Shown here: positions 17,897-26,104 of the stretch, piece after piece
Numbering within the stretch: position 1 is the stretch's first letter
How the letters are laid out: every line of letters starts with the position of its first letter
Assembly (NCBI GenBank): GCA_965197395.1
Contig: CBDANB010000004.1
Location: 248,001-312,000 of the forward strand
Origin: CAZYFH01 sp965197395
Lineage (GTDB): Bacteria; Acidobacteriota; Vicinamibacteria; Vicinamibacterales; UBA8438
Reading direction: 5' to 3'
DNA length: 64,000 bases
Program-made: the position numbers and the translations under genes
Notes under the pieces: generated by a model
The model's input: the letters and a program-made list of their open reading frames with translations, nothing else
What the model was told of the DNA's origin: nothing
Databases searched by the model: none

Positions 17897-18955
17897 ATGT
17901 TGCCGACCGTCGACTGGCGGGACGACCACGTCGTGATGGTCGACCAGCGTAAGCTCCCGTCCCAGGAGGTCTACGTCGAGTGCCGCACGGCTCACGACGT
18001 CGCCCGCGCAATCGAAAAGATGGTGATTCGAGGCGCACCCGCGATTGGGGTCGCCGCCGCGATGGGGCTGGCGCTCGGCGCGACGCGCAGCAAGGCGAAG
18101 GGGACAGGGGCGCTTGCGGCGGAGTTCTACAAGTTGTGCGACAGATTGGCCGCGACGCGACCGACCGCGGTCAATCTCTTCTGGGCGATCGAGCGCATGA
18201 AGGCGACGTTTTCCCGCGCGGCCCGTGCCGGGGAATCGCCGGACGAGATCAGGACCCGGTTGATCGCCGAAGCGCAGCGCGTGCACGATGAGGATGTCGC
18301 CAGCTGTCGCGCGATGGGGGAGCACGGCGCCACCGTGCTGCCGGATGCCGGGGGTGTCCTCACCCATTGCAACGCCGGGGCGCTCGCGACCGGCGGCTAT
18401 GGCACGGCGCTCGGCGTGATACGCGCGGCGGTCAGCGGCGGCAAGCGCATCGCCGTCTACGCGGACGAAACGCGGCCATTCCTCCAGGGCGCTCGTCTGA
18501 CGGCGTGGGAGCTGGTGCGGGACGGCATCGAGACGACCGTCATTACCGACAGCATGGCCGGACCCCTCATGCGCGACGGGACCGTCGATGTCGTCGTGGT
18601 CGGGGCCGACCGCGTGGCTGCGAACGGCGACGTCGCGAACAAGATCGGCACGTACACCGTCGCGGTGCTCGCGAACGAGCACGAGATTCCGTTTTACGTC
18701 GCCGCGCCGACCTCGACCATCGATCTGTCCACTGTCGACGGCAGCGCCATTCCGATCGAGGAGCGCGATCCTCGCGAGATTACGCATCTGGGAACGAGAC
18801 GCGTTGCGCCCGAGGGCGCCCACGTCTGGAATCCGGCCTTCGACGTGACCCCGCAGCGCCTGATTGCCGGCATCATCACCGAGCGCGGCATCTGCCGTCC
18901 CCCGTATCTCGACAGCCTCCGGTCGATCTGCGAGTCCCGTGAGCCCGCCCGATGA
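17897..18955 (+). CDS. mtnA: S-methyl-5-thioribose-1-phosphate isomerase
   Basis: A 352-residue enzyme of the methionine salvage pathway, isomerising 5-methylthioribose 1-phosphate to the ribulose form. The active-site cysteine is visible as Cys158 in LTHCNAGALAT and the aspartate as Asp218 in VITDSMAG; KMVIRGAPAIGVAAA and VGADRVAANGDVANKIGTY are further family landmarks. Length is typical. It overlaps tsaD by 4 bases (ATGA). No other methionine-salvage gene is in the window. A TGTATCAT stretch 10 bases before the ATG could be part of its promoter. Confidence 0.96.
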   Translation: MLPTVDWRDDHVVMVDQRKLPSQEVYVECRTAHDVARAIEKMVIRGAPAIGVAAAMGLALGATRSKAKGTGALAAEFYKLCDRLAATRPTAVNLFWAIERMKATFSRAARAGESPDEIRTRLIAEAQRVHDEDVASCRAMGEHGATVLPDAGGVLTHCNAGALATGGYGTALGVIRAAVSGGKRIAVYADETRPFLQGARLTAWELVRDGIETTVITDSMAGPLMRDGTVDVVVVGADRVAANGDVANKIGTYTVAVLANEHEIPFYVAAPTSTIDLSTVDGSAIPIEERDPREITHLGTRRVAPEGAHVWNPAFDVTPQRLIAGIITERGICRPPYLDSLRSICESREPAR

Positions 18956-20067
18956 CCGTCCTGGCGATCGAGACCTCGTGCGATGAGACCGCCGCCGCGG
19001 TTGTGTCCGAGACGGGCGACGAGGCGCGGCCGTGGGCGGTGCGATCCAACACGGTGGCGTCGCAGGTCGATATCCATCGGGAGTGGGGCGGTGTCGTGCC
19101 GGAGCTGGCGTCCCGACAACATCTACGTGACATCTGCGGCGTCGTCGAGCGCGCGCTGGCCGACGGTGGCGCGACCTGGTCCGATCTGGATGGCGTGGCG
19201 GTCACGCAGGGACCGGGCCTCGTTGGCTCGCTGCTGGTCGGTGTGGCCTTTGCCAAAGGGCTGGCCGCGTCGCTCGATGTGCCGCTCGTGCCGGTCCACC
19301 ACCTCGCCGGCCACATCGAATCCCTCGTCGTCCACAACGGCCGCATGCCCCTGCCCGCCGTGGTGCTCGTCGTGTCCGGTGGGCACACCAACCTGTATCT
19401 GGTCGAGGCGGAGCGCGAGTATCGGCTCATCGGCCGCACGCGCGACGACGCGGCCGGGGAGGCGTTCGACAAGGTCGCTTCCGTGCTCGGGCTGGGATAC
19501 CCCGGCGGTCCCGCCATCGATCGCGTTGCGCGCGCCGGCAACGACGCGGCCGTCAATTTTCCAATCGCGCGGATGACCCATGCGGACAGAAACATGCACC
19601 CGGAGCTCGCCCGGCCGGCGGGCGTGGCGGCGGCGCGGCGCGCCCGACGGCTGGAGTTCAGCTTCAGCGGGCTGAAAACGGCCGTGAAGCGCCACGTCGA
19701 GTCCCGGCGCCGCGAGAGCGGGGTCACCGGCCCGCTCCCGGCCGCCGAGGTCGCCGATATCTGCGCCAGCTTTCAGCGCGCCGCGGTTCGCGCGCTGCTC
19801 GATCGCACGATGTCCGCGGCGCGATGGTTCGGGGCCCGGGGCGTCGGGATCGCGGGCGGCGTGTCGGCGAACTCGCGGCTGCGAGGCGAGGCGGCGTCGC
19901 GGGCGGCCGCGGCCGACCTGCCGCTGTTCCTCCCGAGCCTGGCGCTAGCCACCGACAACGCCGCGATGATCGGAGCCGCCGGATTGCGGCTCTTGCGGGC
20001 GGGCATCGTCGGCTCGCTCGATCTGAATGCGCAGGCCTCGCTGGAGCTCACAAGCGACGCAAGCTAG
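18952..20067 (+). CDS. tsaD: tRNA N6-adenosine threonylcarbamoyltransferase TsaD
   Basis: A 371-residue universal enzyme that transfers threonylcarbamoyl to A37 of ANN-reading tRNAs, with TsaB/TsaE. Landmarks: LAIETSCDETAAAV at the N-terminus, the metal-binding histidines His117 and His121 in VHHLAGHIES, LVVSGGHTNLYLV, DAAGEAFDKVA and GGVSANSRLR. The start overlaps the mtnA stop. A basic stretch (AAARRARRLEFSFSGLKTAVK, about residues 223-243) sits in the usual position. No tsaB or tsaE in the window. Confidence 0.97.
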   Translation: MTVLAIETSCDETAAAVVSETGDEARPWAVRSNTVASQVDIHREWGGVVPELASRQHLRDICGVVERALADGGATWSDLDGVAVTQGPGLVGSLLVGVAFAKGLAASLDVPLVPVHHLAGHIESLVVHNGRMPLPAVVLVVSGGHTNLYLVEAEREYRLIGRTRDDAAGEAFDKVASVLGLGYPGGPAIDRVARAGNDAAVNFPIARMTHADRNMHPELARPAGVAAARRARRLEFSFSGLKTAVKRHVESRRRESGVTGPLPAAEVADICASFQRAAVRALLDRTMSAARWFGARGVGIAGGVSANSRLRGEAASRAAAADLPLFLPSLALATDNAAMIGAAGLRLLRAGIVGSLDLNAQASLELTSDAS

Positions 20068-20082
20068 GAGCCCGCGGGCTCC
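20067..20082. terminator. Perfect inverted repeat at the tsaD stop
   Basis: GGAGCCCGCGGGCTCC, a perfect 16-base inverted repeat, begins at the last base of the tsaD stop codon. No U-tract follows (CGCTGGCTT). It could be an intrinsic terminator stem or 3' stabiliser. Confidence 0.4.
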
Positions 20083-20143
20083 CGCTGGCTTATGGCTCAC
20101 GGCTCAAGGCCTATGGTGCCCCATCTCAACCTTCAGCCTCAAC

Positions 20144-20176
20144 AAAGCCCTAAGACCTAAGACCTAAGACATAGGT
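20144..20176. repeat. TAAGAC-word repeat
   Basis: Four successive words of the form (C)CTAAGAC: AAAGCCCTAAGAC, CTAAGAC, CTAAGAC, ATAGG. They lie in the 127-base gap before the symporter gene. The same words, with inverted partners, occur at 30822-30895 and 33519-33604. Confidence 0.6.
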
Positions 20177-20194
20177 ACAGTTACAGTACCCCCC

Positions 20195-21544
20195 ATGCCC
20201 TGGCATCGGCAGACACACTGGCGCATCCTCATCGCGCTCGGGCTTGGCCTGATCTACGGCGTGGTGGCGGCCGTCGCCGGCTGGGGCGACTTCACCGCGG
20301 ACTGGATCGCTCCGTTTGGAACTGTTTTTCTGCGCCTCCTGCTGCTCATCGCCGTCCCGCTCGTGCTGGCATCGCTCGTGACCGGCATCGCGTCGTTGGC
20401 CGACCTCCAGAAGCTTTCGCGCATCGGCGGCAAGACGATCGCCGTCTATCTGGGCACCACCCTCATCGCGCTGATCATCGGCCTCAGCGTGGTCAATGTG
20501 CTCCGACCCGGCGAGACGATCCCCGACGGTCTACGGGCGCGGCTTCAGGAGACCTATCAGGACGACGCCGCCGACCGGCAGCTGGTGGCTCGCGACGCGA
20601 TGGACCGCGGACCGCTGCAGCCCTTGGTCGACATGGTGCCCGAGAACATCATCGGAGCAGCGACCGACAACCGCAACATGCTCAACGTCGTCTTCGTGGC
20701 GGGTCTCCTCGGTGTCGCGCTCATGCTCATCCCACGCGAGCGGGCCAAGCCCCTCCTCGATCTGTTCGAGAGCGTCAACGCCGTGATCATCAAAGTGGTC
20801 GAGATGGTCATCGGGTTTGCGCCGCTTGGCGTGTTCGCGCTGATCGCCGGCACGATCACGAGCGTCGCGGATGCTTCGGACGTGGTCCAGCTCCTCGGGG
20901 CGCTGGGCTTCTACAGCTTTACCGTCCTCCTCGGCATGGGCATTCACATGCTCGTGACCTATCCCGCGCTGCTGCGGATCTTCACGCCGCTTGGCGTGCG
21001 CCGCTTCTTTTCCGGGATCGTGCCGGCCCAGCTCGTCGCGTTCTCGACCTCATCGAGCGCCGCGACCCTGCCCGTGACGATGAAGAACACGCAGCGCAAC
21101 CTGGGTGTGTCGGAGGAAGTCGCGTCGTTCGTCTTGCCGCTCGGCGCGACCATCAACATGGACGGCACGGCGCTGTATCAGGCGGTCGCGGCGGTCTTTA
21201 TTGCCCAGACGCTCGGCATTGCGCTCGACCTGTCAGCGCAGCTCACGATCGTCTTCATGGCGCTGCTCGCCTCGATCGGCACCGCGGCGGTCCCGAGCGC
21301 CGGGGTCGTCATGCTGGTCATCATTCTCGAGGCCATCGGCGTGCCGATCGCCGGCATTGCACTCATTCTCGGTGTCGACCGGATTATCGACATGTGCCGC
21401 ACGGCCGCCAATGTCACTGGCGACGCCACGGTGGCAGTGGTGGTCGCGGCCAGCGAGAATCAGCTCGCGGCGACAGCCGCCAACGGGCTGGCTGCGCCAG
21501 TCGATCTGGAAGCTGCCGGCACGACGGCGAGGACCGGTCCATGA
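20195..21544 (+). CDS. Dicarboxylate/amino acid:cation symporter (DAACS family)
   Basis: A 449-residue membrane transporter related to GltP/DctA/GltPh. Diagnostic segments are the serine-rich hairpin FSTSSSAATLPVTMKN, the NMDGTALYQ motif that binds cation and substrate, GTAAVPSAGVVML and the late VDRIIDMCRTAANVTGDA, whose Asp/Asn pair contacts the substrate in this family. It imports acidic amino acids or C4-dicarboxylates with Na+ or H+; which one cannot be decided here. Its stop overlaps the next gene's ATG. Confidence 0.93.
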   Translation: MPWHRQTHWRILIALGLGLIYGVVAAVAGWGDFTADWIAPFGTVFLRLLLLIAVPLVLASLVTGIASLADLQKLSRIGGKTIAVYLGTTLIALIIGLSVVNVLRPGETIPDGLRARLQETYQDDAADRQLVARDAMDRGPLQPLVDMVPENIIGAATDNRNMLNVVFVAGLLGVALMLIPRERAKPLLDLFESVNAVIIKVVEMVIGFAPLGVFALIAGTITSVADASDVVQLLGALGFYSFTVLLGMGIHMLVTYPALLRIFTPLGVRRFFSGIVPAQLVAFSTSSSAATLPVTMKNTQRNLGVSEEVASFVLPLGATINMDGTALYQAVAAVFIAQTLGIALDLSAQLTIVFMALLASIGTAAVPSAGVVMLVIILEAIGVPIAGIALILGVDRIIDMCRTAANVTGDATVAVVVAASENQLAATAANGLAAPVDLEAAGTTARTGP

Positions 21545-22110
21545 CGCCGACACGTGAGGACGCGTGGGCGCTGTTGACGGAGTACACGACCGGTGAGAGC
21601 CTGCTCAAGCACGCCCTTGCGGTCGAAGCGGCCGTCCGCGGTTACGCGCGCCGATCCGGGGCGGACGAGGCGGCGTGGGGCGTCGTCGGCCTCATCCACG
21701 ACTTCGACTACGAGCGGTGGCCGGAGCCCGCTGATCATCCCTTCCGTGGTAGCGAGATCTTGCGTGCGCGCGGGTACCCGGAGTACATGATCCGCGCCAT
21801 CCTGTCGCACGCCGACTACAGCGACGTGCCGCGCGAGTCGCCGCTGGAGCACACCCTCTTCGGGTGTGACGAGCTGGCCGGGTTCGTCACCGCGTCCGCC
21901 CTGGTACGGCCCAGCAAGAGCGTGCTCGATCTCGAGGCACGGTCCGTCAAGAAGCGGATGAAGGACAAGGCGTTCGCGCGCGCCGTGAGTCGCGACGACT
22001 TGCGTCGGGGGGCGGACGAGATCGGTCTCCCGCTCGACGAGCACATCGCCAACGTCATCAACTTCATGCGCGAACACGCGGAGGCGCTCGGGCTCAAGGG
22101 CAACCTGTGA
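21541..22110 (+). CDS. HD-domain phosphohydrolase
   Basis: A 189-residue HD-superfamily protein. The metal motif is seen as HALAVEAAVRGYA (first His), LIHDFDYERWPE (His-Asp) and later histidines in HPFRGSEILRARGYPE and AILSHAD. Proteins of this size and motif layout are usually nucleotide or nucleic-acid phosphohydrolases of unknown substrate. The ATG at 21541 overlaps the symporter stop (ATGA), so a longer upstream reading frame is ignored. Confidence 0.85.
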   Translation: MTPTREDAWALLTEYTTGESLLKHALAVEAAVRGYARRSGADEAAWGVVGLIHDFDYERWPEPADHPFRGSEILRARGYPEYMIRAILSHADYSDVPRESPLEHTLFGCDELAGFVTASALVRPSKSVLDLEARSVKKRMKDKAFARAVSRDDLRRGADEIGLPLDEHIANVINFMREHAEALGLKGNL

Positions 22111-22228
22111 GCCTGGCGCGCACCACGCTCCCCGGCGGCGACGCAGAACGCCTGACGCCACGACTCCGTATAAGAGGGGGAGATTGCCACCGCCACCCGT
22201 CTACGCAGCGGTGTGGCGGTCCACGCGC

Positions 22229-23206
22229 ATGCCAACCGCCACGTCCGAGCCCGCGACCGCGATGAACCCGTCGACACCGCCTTCACCGACGGCGCCGGTG
22301 GCTCAGCTCGACCGCGTCAGCGTGACCTACGGCCGACAGGCGGCGCTCCGCGAGATCGTCGCCGACTTCGCACCTGGTGCCATCGGGCTGCTCGGCCCGA
22401 ACGGCGCCGGCAAGAGCACACTGCTGAAATCACTGCTTGGTTTCGTGTCTCCCGCCGGCGGCACGATGCGCGTCCTCGGTCTCGACGTCACGGAGCGCCC
22501 ACTGGAGATCCGAGCCCGCATCGGGTACATGCCGGAGAGCGACGCGCACATTCCAGGCATCAACGCCGTTACCTTTGTCGCCTACTGCGGCCAGCTCGCC
22601 GGCCTTCCGCGCACCGACGCCATGCAGCGCGCACATGAGGTCCTCTATTACGTGGGCCTGGGTGAAGCGCGCTATCGCAACGTCGAGACCTACTCGACCG
22701 GAATGAAACAGCGGATCAAGCTCGCGCAGGCGCTCGTGCACGATCCAGATCTGCTGTTTCTCGACGAGCCGACGAATGGAATGGACCCCAAGGGTCGGGA
22801 TGAGATGCTCGCGCTCATCTGGGACCTGGCGCACAAGAAGGGGGTCAACGCCATCGTGTCGTCGCACCTGCTGCCCGATGTCGAGGCCACGTGCGACAGC
22901 GTACTGGTGCTGCACCACGGCAGCATTGTCGCGCAGGGGCCGATCGCAGAGCTGAAGGGGCCAAGCCGGCGTGTCTTCGAGATCCGGGTCAAGGGGGACG
23001 CCGATCGGTTCATCGCGGAGCTACGCGACTCCGGCGCCGATTGCCACGAGACGGACGCCGACGTAATGCGTGTGTTGATTGGGGACGACCGCGACGCGCG
23101 CGATGTGTTCGCGATCGCCACGCGATGCGGCGTGCAGGTCCGACACCTCCGACCGAGCGTGCCGACCCTCGAGGACGTGTTTGCGAGGGCGATCGGGGAG
23201 GAGTAA
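22229..23206 (+). CDS. ABC transporter ATP-binding protein (first pair)
   Basis: ATPase of an ABC-2 type exporter. Walker A GPNGAGKSTL, signature YSTGMKQRIKLAQAL (variant of LSGGQ), Walker B LLFLDEPTNGMDP and the switch histidine in VSSHLL are all present, followed by a C-terminal domain (RRVFEIRVKGDADRF...). The start is uncertain: TTG at 22184 follows a strong AGAGGGGGAG too closely, while ATGs at 22229 and 22262 lack a clear Shine-Dalgarno. 22229 is chosen, giving 325 residues. The permease gene follows after 9 bases. Substrate unknown. Confidence 0.92.
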   Translation: MPTATSEPATAMNPSTPPSPTAPVAQLDRVSVTYGRQAALREIVADFAPGAIGLLGPNGAGKSTLLKSLLGFVSPAGGTMRVLGLDVTERPLEIRARIGYMPESDAHIPGINAVTFVAYCGQLAGLPRTDAMQRAHEVLYYVGLGEARYRNVETYSTGMKQRIKLAQALVHDPDLLFLDEPTNGMDPKGRDEMLALIWDLAHKKGVNAIVSSHLLPDVEATCDSVLVLHHGSIVAQGPIAELKGPSRRVFEIRVKGDADRFIAELRDSGADCHETDADVMRVLIGDDRDARDVFAIATRCGVQVRHLRPSVPTLEDVFARAIGEE

Positions 23207-23215
23207 TCCGGACCC

Positions 23216-24055
23216 ATGCCCATCCACGATCAAAGCTATCGGCGGTATAGCGGCGCGCGCGCCGCTCCCGGTGCCGCGTGGAGCGTGATCGCCCGGACCG
23301 GGATCCGCGGCATGCTGTCGTTGCGCCTCTACCTGGCCGTGCTGCTCTTTGCCTGGCTGCCGTTCGTCGTCCGCGCCGTGTTCTTCTACCTCTCCGCCAA
23401 CTTCCCGTCGATGGATATGATCGCGCCGAGCCCGCAAACGTTCCGTGACTTCTTCGACCAGCAAGCGTTCTTCGTCTTCGTCGTCACCCTCTACGTCGGT
23501 GCGGGCCTCATCGCGAACGACCGGCGCGCCAACGCGCTGCAGATTTACCTCTCGAAGCCGTTGACCCGCGCCGAGTACGTGGCCGGTAAGTTGGCCGTCC
23601 TCATGGCCTTCCTGTTGTTCGTGACGTGGGTGCCGGCGATGCTGCTGCTGTTCCTGCAAGCCATGTTCGCCGGGAGCACGGCGTTCCTGCGGGAGAACCT
23701 GTTCCTCATCCCGGCGATGACCATTTTCGCGTTTCTGCAGGTGCTGCTCGCGTCGTTCACCATGCTGGCGCTGTCGTCGCTGTCGAACAGCGCACGCTTC
23801 GTCGGGATGCTGTACGCCGGCGCGCTCCTCTTCAGCGAAGCGATCTTCCAAACGCTCCGCGGCGTGACCGGGTCGACCGGGGTGTCGTGGGTGTCGTTCA
23901 GCGCGAACCTCGCGCAGGTCGGCGACGTCGTATTCCGAATGGAGCCGCGGTATTCCACGCCGTGGGGCGTGTCACTGCTGGCGGTGATGGTGCTCCTCGG
24001 CGTCTCGGTGTGGATCCTGGATCGGCGCGTGCGCGGTGTCGAGGTCGTCACGTGA
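23216..24055 (+). CDS. ABC-2 type permease (first pair)
   Basis: A 279-residue membrane protein with about six spans (LRLYLAVLLFAWLPFVVRAVF, FFVFVVTLYVGAGLIANDRR, AVLMAFLLFVTWVPAMLLLF, MTIFAFLQVLLASFTMLAL, FVGMLYAGALLFSEAIF and VSLLAVMVLLGVSVWIL). The loop LIANDRRANALQIYLSKPLTRAEYVAGK is the ABC-2 'domain rearrangement' motif seen in NosY-like permeases. It pairs with the upstream ATPase. Its stop (24053-24055) overlaps the GTG of the first of three mini-ORFs. Confidence 0.9.
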   Translation: MPIHDQSYRRYSGARAAPGAAWSVIARTGIRGMLSLRLYLAVLLFAWLPFVVRAVFFYLSANFPSMDMIAPSPQTFRDFFDQQAFFVFVVTLYVGAGLIANDRRANALQIYLSKPLTRAEYVAGKLAVLMAFLLFVTWVPAMLLLFLQAMFAGSTAFLRENLFLIPAMTIFAFLQVLLASFTMLALSSLSNSARFVGMLYAGALLFSEAIFQTLRGVTGSTGVSWVSFSANLAQVGDVVFRMEPRYSTPWGVSLLAVMVLLGVSVWILDRRVRGVEVVT

Positions 24056-24185
24056 CGGCAGCGTCGAAGCGGTGGGTCGTCACGTGACGGCAGCGTCGAA
24101 GCGGTGGGTCGTCACGTGACGGCAGCGTCGAAGCGGTGGGTCGTCACGTGACAGCGCCCGTCGAATCGGTGGGTCGTGACGTGAC
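24047..24185 (+). repeat. Tandem 32-base repeats forming three 11-codon mini-ORFs between permease and ATPase
   Basis: GTCACGTGAC recurs at 24047, 24079, 24111 and 24143, exactly 32 bases apart, with a degenerate fifth copy (GTGACGTGAC) at 24176. The near-identical units (GACGGCAGCGTCGAAGCGG...) create three tandem ORFs: 24052-24087, 24084-24119 and 24116-24151. Each encodes (M)TAASKRWVVT and overlaps its neighbour by GTGA. The permease stop overlaps the first ORF and the ATPase GTG at 24148 overlaps the last. The fourth unit is diverged and in frame within the ATPase N-terminus (TAPVESVGRDVTAPV). Confidence 0.85.
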
Positions 24186-25107
24186 GGCGCCTGTCATCGC
24201 GGTCACCGGACTCTCGAAGTGGTACGGCCAGGTCATCGGGCTCAACGACGTGACCGTCTCGATTCCGCCCGGCATTACCGGATTGCTCGGACCCAACGGC
24301 GCCGGCAAATCGACCTTCTTGAAGATCGTCACGGGACAGCTCAAGCCAAGTCAGGGTCAGGTCAATGTGCTCGGCGCGCCCATCTGGGCCAACCCCGGCG
24401 CCTATGCGGCGATCGGCTATTGCCCGGATCAGGACGCGTTCTACGAGCGGATGACCGGCCTGGAATGGCTGTCCGCCCTGGCCCGGCTCAGCGGCTTCGA
24501 AGGCGATGCCGCGACGGCCGTCGCGCGGACGGCGCTCGAAACGGTGTCGCTCACGTCGGCAGCCGACAAGAAGATTGGCGCCTATAGCAAGGGCATGCGC
24601 CAGCGGGTCAAGCTGGCGCAGGCGGTTGCCCACAACCCGCAACTCCTGCTGCTCGACGAGCCGCTCGCCGGGATGGACCCGCTCGGTCGGCGCCGAACGA
24701 TAAAGCTGATCAAGGACTGGTCACGCGCGGGCAAGAGCATCATCGTGTCGAGCCACATCCTGCACGAGATCGAGCTGATGACGTCGAACATCCTCTTGAT
24801 CAACAACGGGCGGATTCTGGCAGAGGGCAACGTGCACCAGATCCGCGATCTCATCGACGAGCATCCGCACAAGGTGCAGATCAAGTCGTCGGAGCCACGC
24901 GCGCTTGCCCGTCAGTTCCTCGAGTACCCGCACGTCATCAGCCTCAATTTCGACGAGGACGTGGTGGTCGTCGAAACGAATCGCCCGGACGCGTTCTATA
25001 CCGAGCTGACGGCGCTCGCGGCAAACGACGCGACGGGCGCGATCGACGAGGTTACCTCGCCCGACGACAATCTTCAGGCGGTGTTCTCATATCTGGTCAA
25101 GCAGTAG
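24148..25107 (+). CDS. ABC transporter ATP-binding protein (second pair)
   Basis: A 319-residue ATPase with Walker A GPNGAGKSTF, signature YSKGMRQRVKLAQAV, Walker B LLLLDEPLAGMDP, switch His in VSSHIL and a C-terminal extension of about 100 residues. It is clearly related to the first ATPase but closer in size to NosF-type exporters. GTG at 24148 is chosen because it continues the GTGA overlap chain from the upstream permease; GTG at 24181 is an alternative that removes a 33-base in-frame repeat. It partners the permease at 25125. Confidence 0.92.
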   Translation: MTAPVESVGRDVTAPVIAVTGLSKWYGQVIGLNDVTVSIPPGITGLLGPNGAGKSTFLKIVTGQLKPSQGQVNVLGAPIWANPGAYAAIGYCPDQDAFYERMTGLEWLSALARLSGFEGDAATAVARTALETVSLTSAADKKIGAYSKGMRQRVKLAQAVAHNPQLLLLDEPLAGMDPLGRRRTIKLIKDWSRAGKSIIVSSHILHEIELMTSNILLINNGRILAEGNVHQIRDLIDEHPHKVQIKSSEPRALARQFLEYPHVISLNFDEDVVVVETNRPDAFYTELTALAANDATGAIDEVTSPDDNLQAVFSYLVKQ

Positions 25108-25124
25108 GAGGCGACCCGCAGCCA

Positions 25125-25985
25125 GTGGGGAGGGACCCGCAACGGCCCCCGACGTTCGTGCGCGCGGCGATGCGCGTCTTCGACCTGAGCCTCGGCGAGA
25201 TGCTCTGGTCGAGGCGGACCGTGTTCATGGCGCTGGTCGTTGGTGGACCCGTCGTCATTGCCGTCACGTTGAGAGCGCTGGCCACGTTCGACATGGTCAG
25301 CTTCGGGGGTTCAGTCAACGGCCGACCGTTTGCCTTGAGTGGGCCCGGTGTCTTCGGCCTGATGATCTGGGCGTTCTACCTCCGCTTTACCGTGCCCGTG
25401 CTCGGCGTGTTCTACGGCACCGCGCTCATCGCCGATGAGGTCGAAGACAAGACGATCACATATCTCTTCACCCGGCCAATCGCCCGAGGGGCTGTCCTGG
25501 TCGGCAAATACCTCGCGTATCTCGTCTGCACGTCGCTCGTCGTGCTGCCGTCGGTGGTCATCGTCTACTTCCTGGTGGTGCCGATGGTCGGCGGCAGCGT
25601 CGGCCGAAGCTTCCCGGACCTCGTGACGGACCTCGGGCTGCTCGGTCTCGGGCTCGCGGTCTACGGCGCCGCGTTCGCGCTCGTCGGCGCGTGGTTCAAG
25701 CGCCCCTTGCTGACTGGGTTGGTGTTCGTCTTCGGCTGGGAGCCGGTGGTCGTCGTGGTGCCCGGCTACATGAAAAACCTGAGCGTCGCCTACTACCTCC
25801 AGGGCCTCGTGCCGCATGCGATGCCGCAAGACGGGGCGATGAGCCTGCTGCAATCGATTCTGCAGACGTTTCAAGCGGCACCGTCTGCCTGGAGCTGCGT
25901 GGTGTCGCTGGCGCTCATCTGGGCCCTGACTCTCGGCGGGGCGGCCTGGGTGGTGGGGCGGCGCGAATACGTGCTGGAGCAATGA
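25125..25985 (+). CDS. ABC-2 type permease (second pair)
   Basis: A 286-residue membrane protein with about six spans and the motif YGTALIADEVEDKTITYLFTRPI (about residues 96-118), the ABC-2/NosY-like hallmark between spans 2 and 3. Starts with GTG at 25125; AGGAGG lies 12 bases upstream, overlapping the ATPase stop. An internal ATG at 25170 is a possible alternative. The four genes from 22229 to here form two complete exporter pairs that could assemble separately or as a heteromeric complex. Substrate unknown. Confidence 0.88.
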   Translation: MGRDPQRPPTFVRAAMRVFDLSLGEMLWSRRTVFMALVVGGPVVIAVTLRALATFDMVSFGGSVNGRPFALSGPGVFGLMIWAFYLRFTVPVLGVFYGTALIADEVEDKTITYLFTRPIARGAVLVGKYLAYLVCTSLVVLPSVVIVYFLVVPMVGGSVGRSFPDLVTDLGLLGLGLAVYGAAFALVGAWFKRPLLTGLVFVFGWEPVVVVVPGYMKNLSVAYYLQGLVPHAMPQDGAMSLLQSILQTFQAAPSAWSCVVSLALIWALTLGGAAWVVGRREYVLEQ

Positions 25986-26056
25986 GCGGTCGAGACCGAG
26001 CGTGGGGCGGGCTGGAGCCCGCCAGGGGGCAGCGGGGGCTGGACCGGCGACAGATG

Positions 26057-26085
26057 GAACTTTTCGCACTGTGCACCGGTATACT
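26057..26085 (+). promoter_or_regulatory. Candidate promoter with ECF-like -35 box
   Basis: GGAACTT (26057-26063) is followed 16 bases later by TATACT (26080-26085), 20 bases before the ATG at 26105. GGAACTT is the classical -35 element of many ECF sigma factors; TATACT is nearer to a housekeeping -10. Seen by eye only. Confidence 0.4.
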
Positions 26086-26104
26086 CCCATAGGCTGAGAC
26101 GCAT

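Noticed and set aside
20144..20194. Riboswitch before the symporter gene
   Set aside because: The region is made of short direct repeats rather than any aptamer-like fold I can recognise.
24047..24185. CRISPR array
   Set aside because: The units are contiguous near-identical 32-base repeats without unique spacers, and no cas genes are present.
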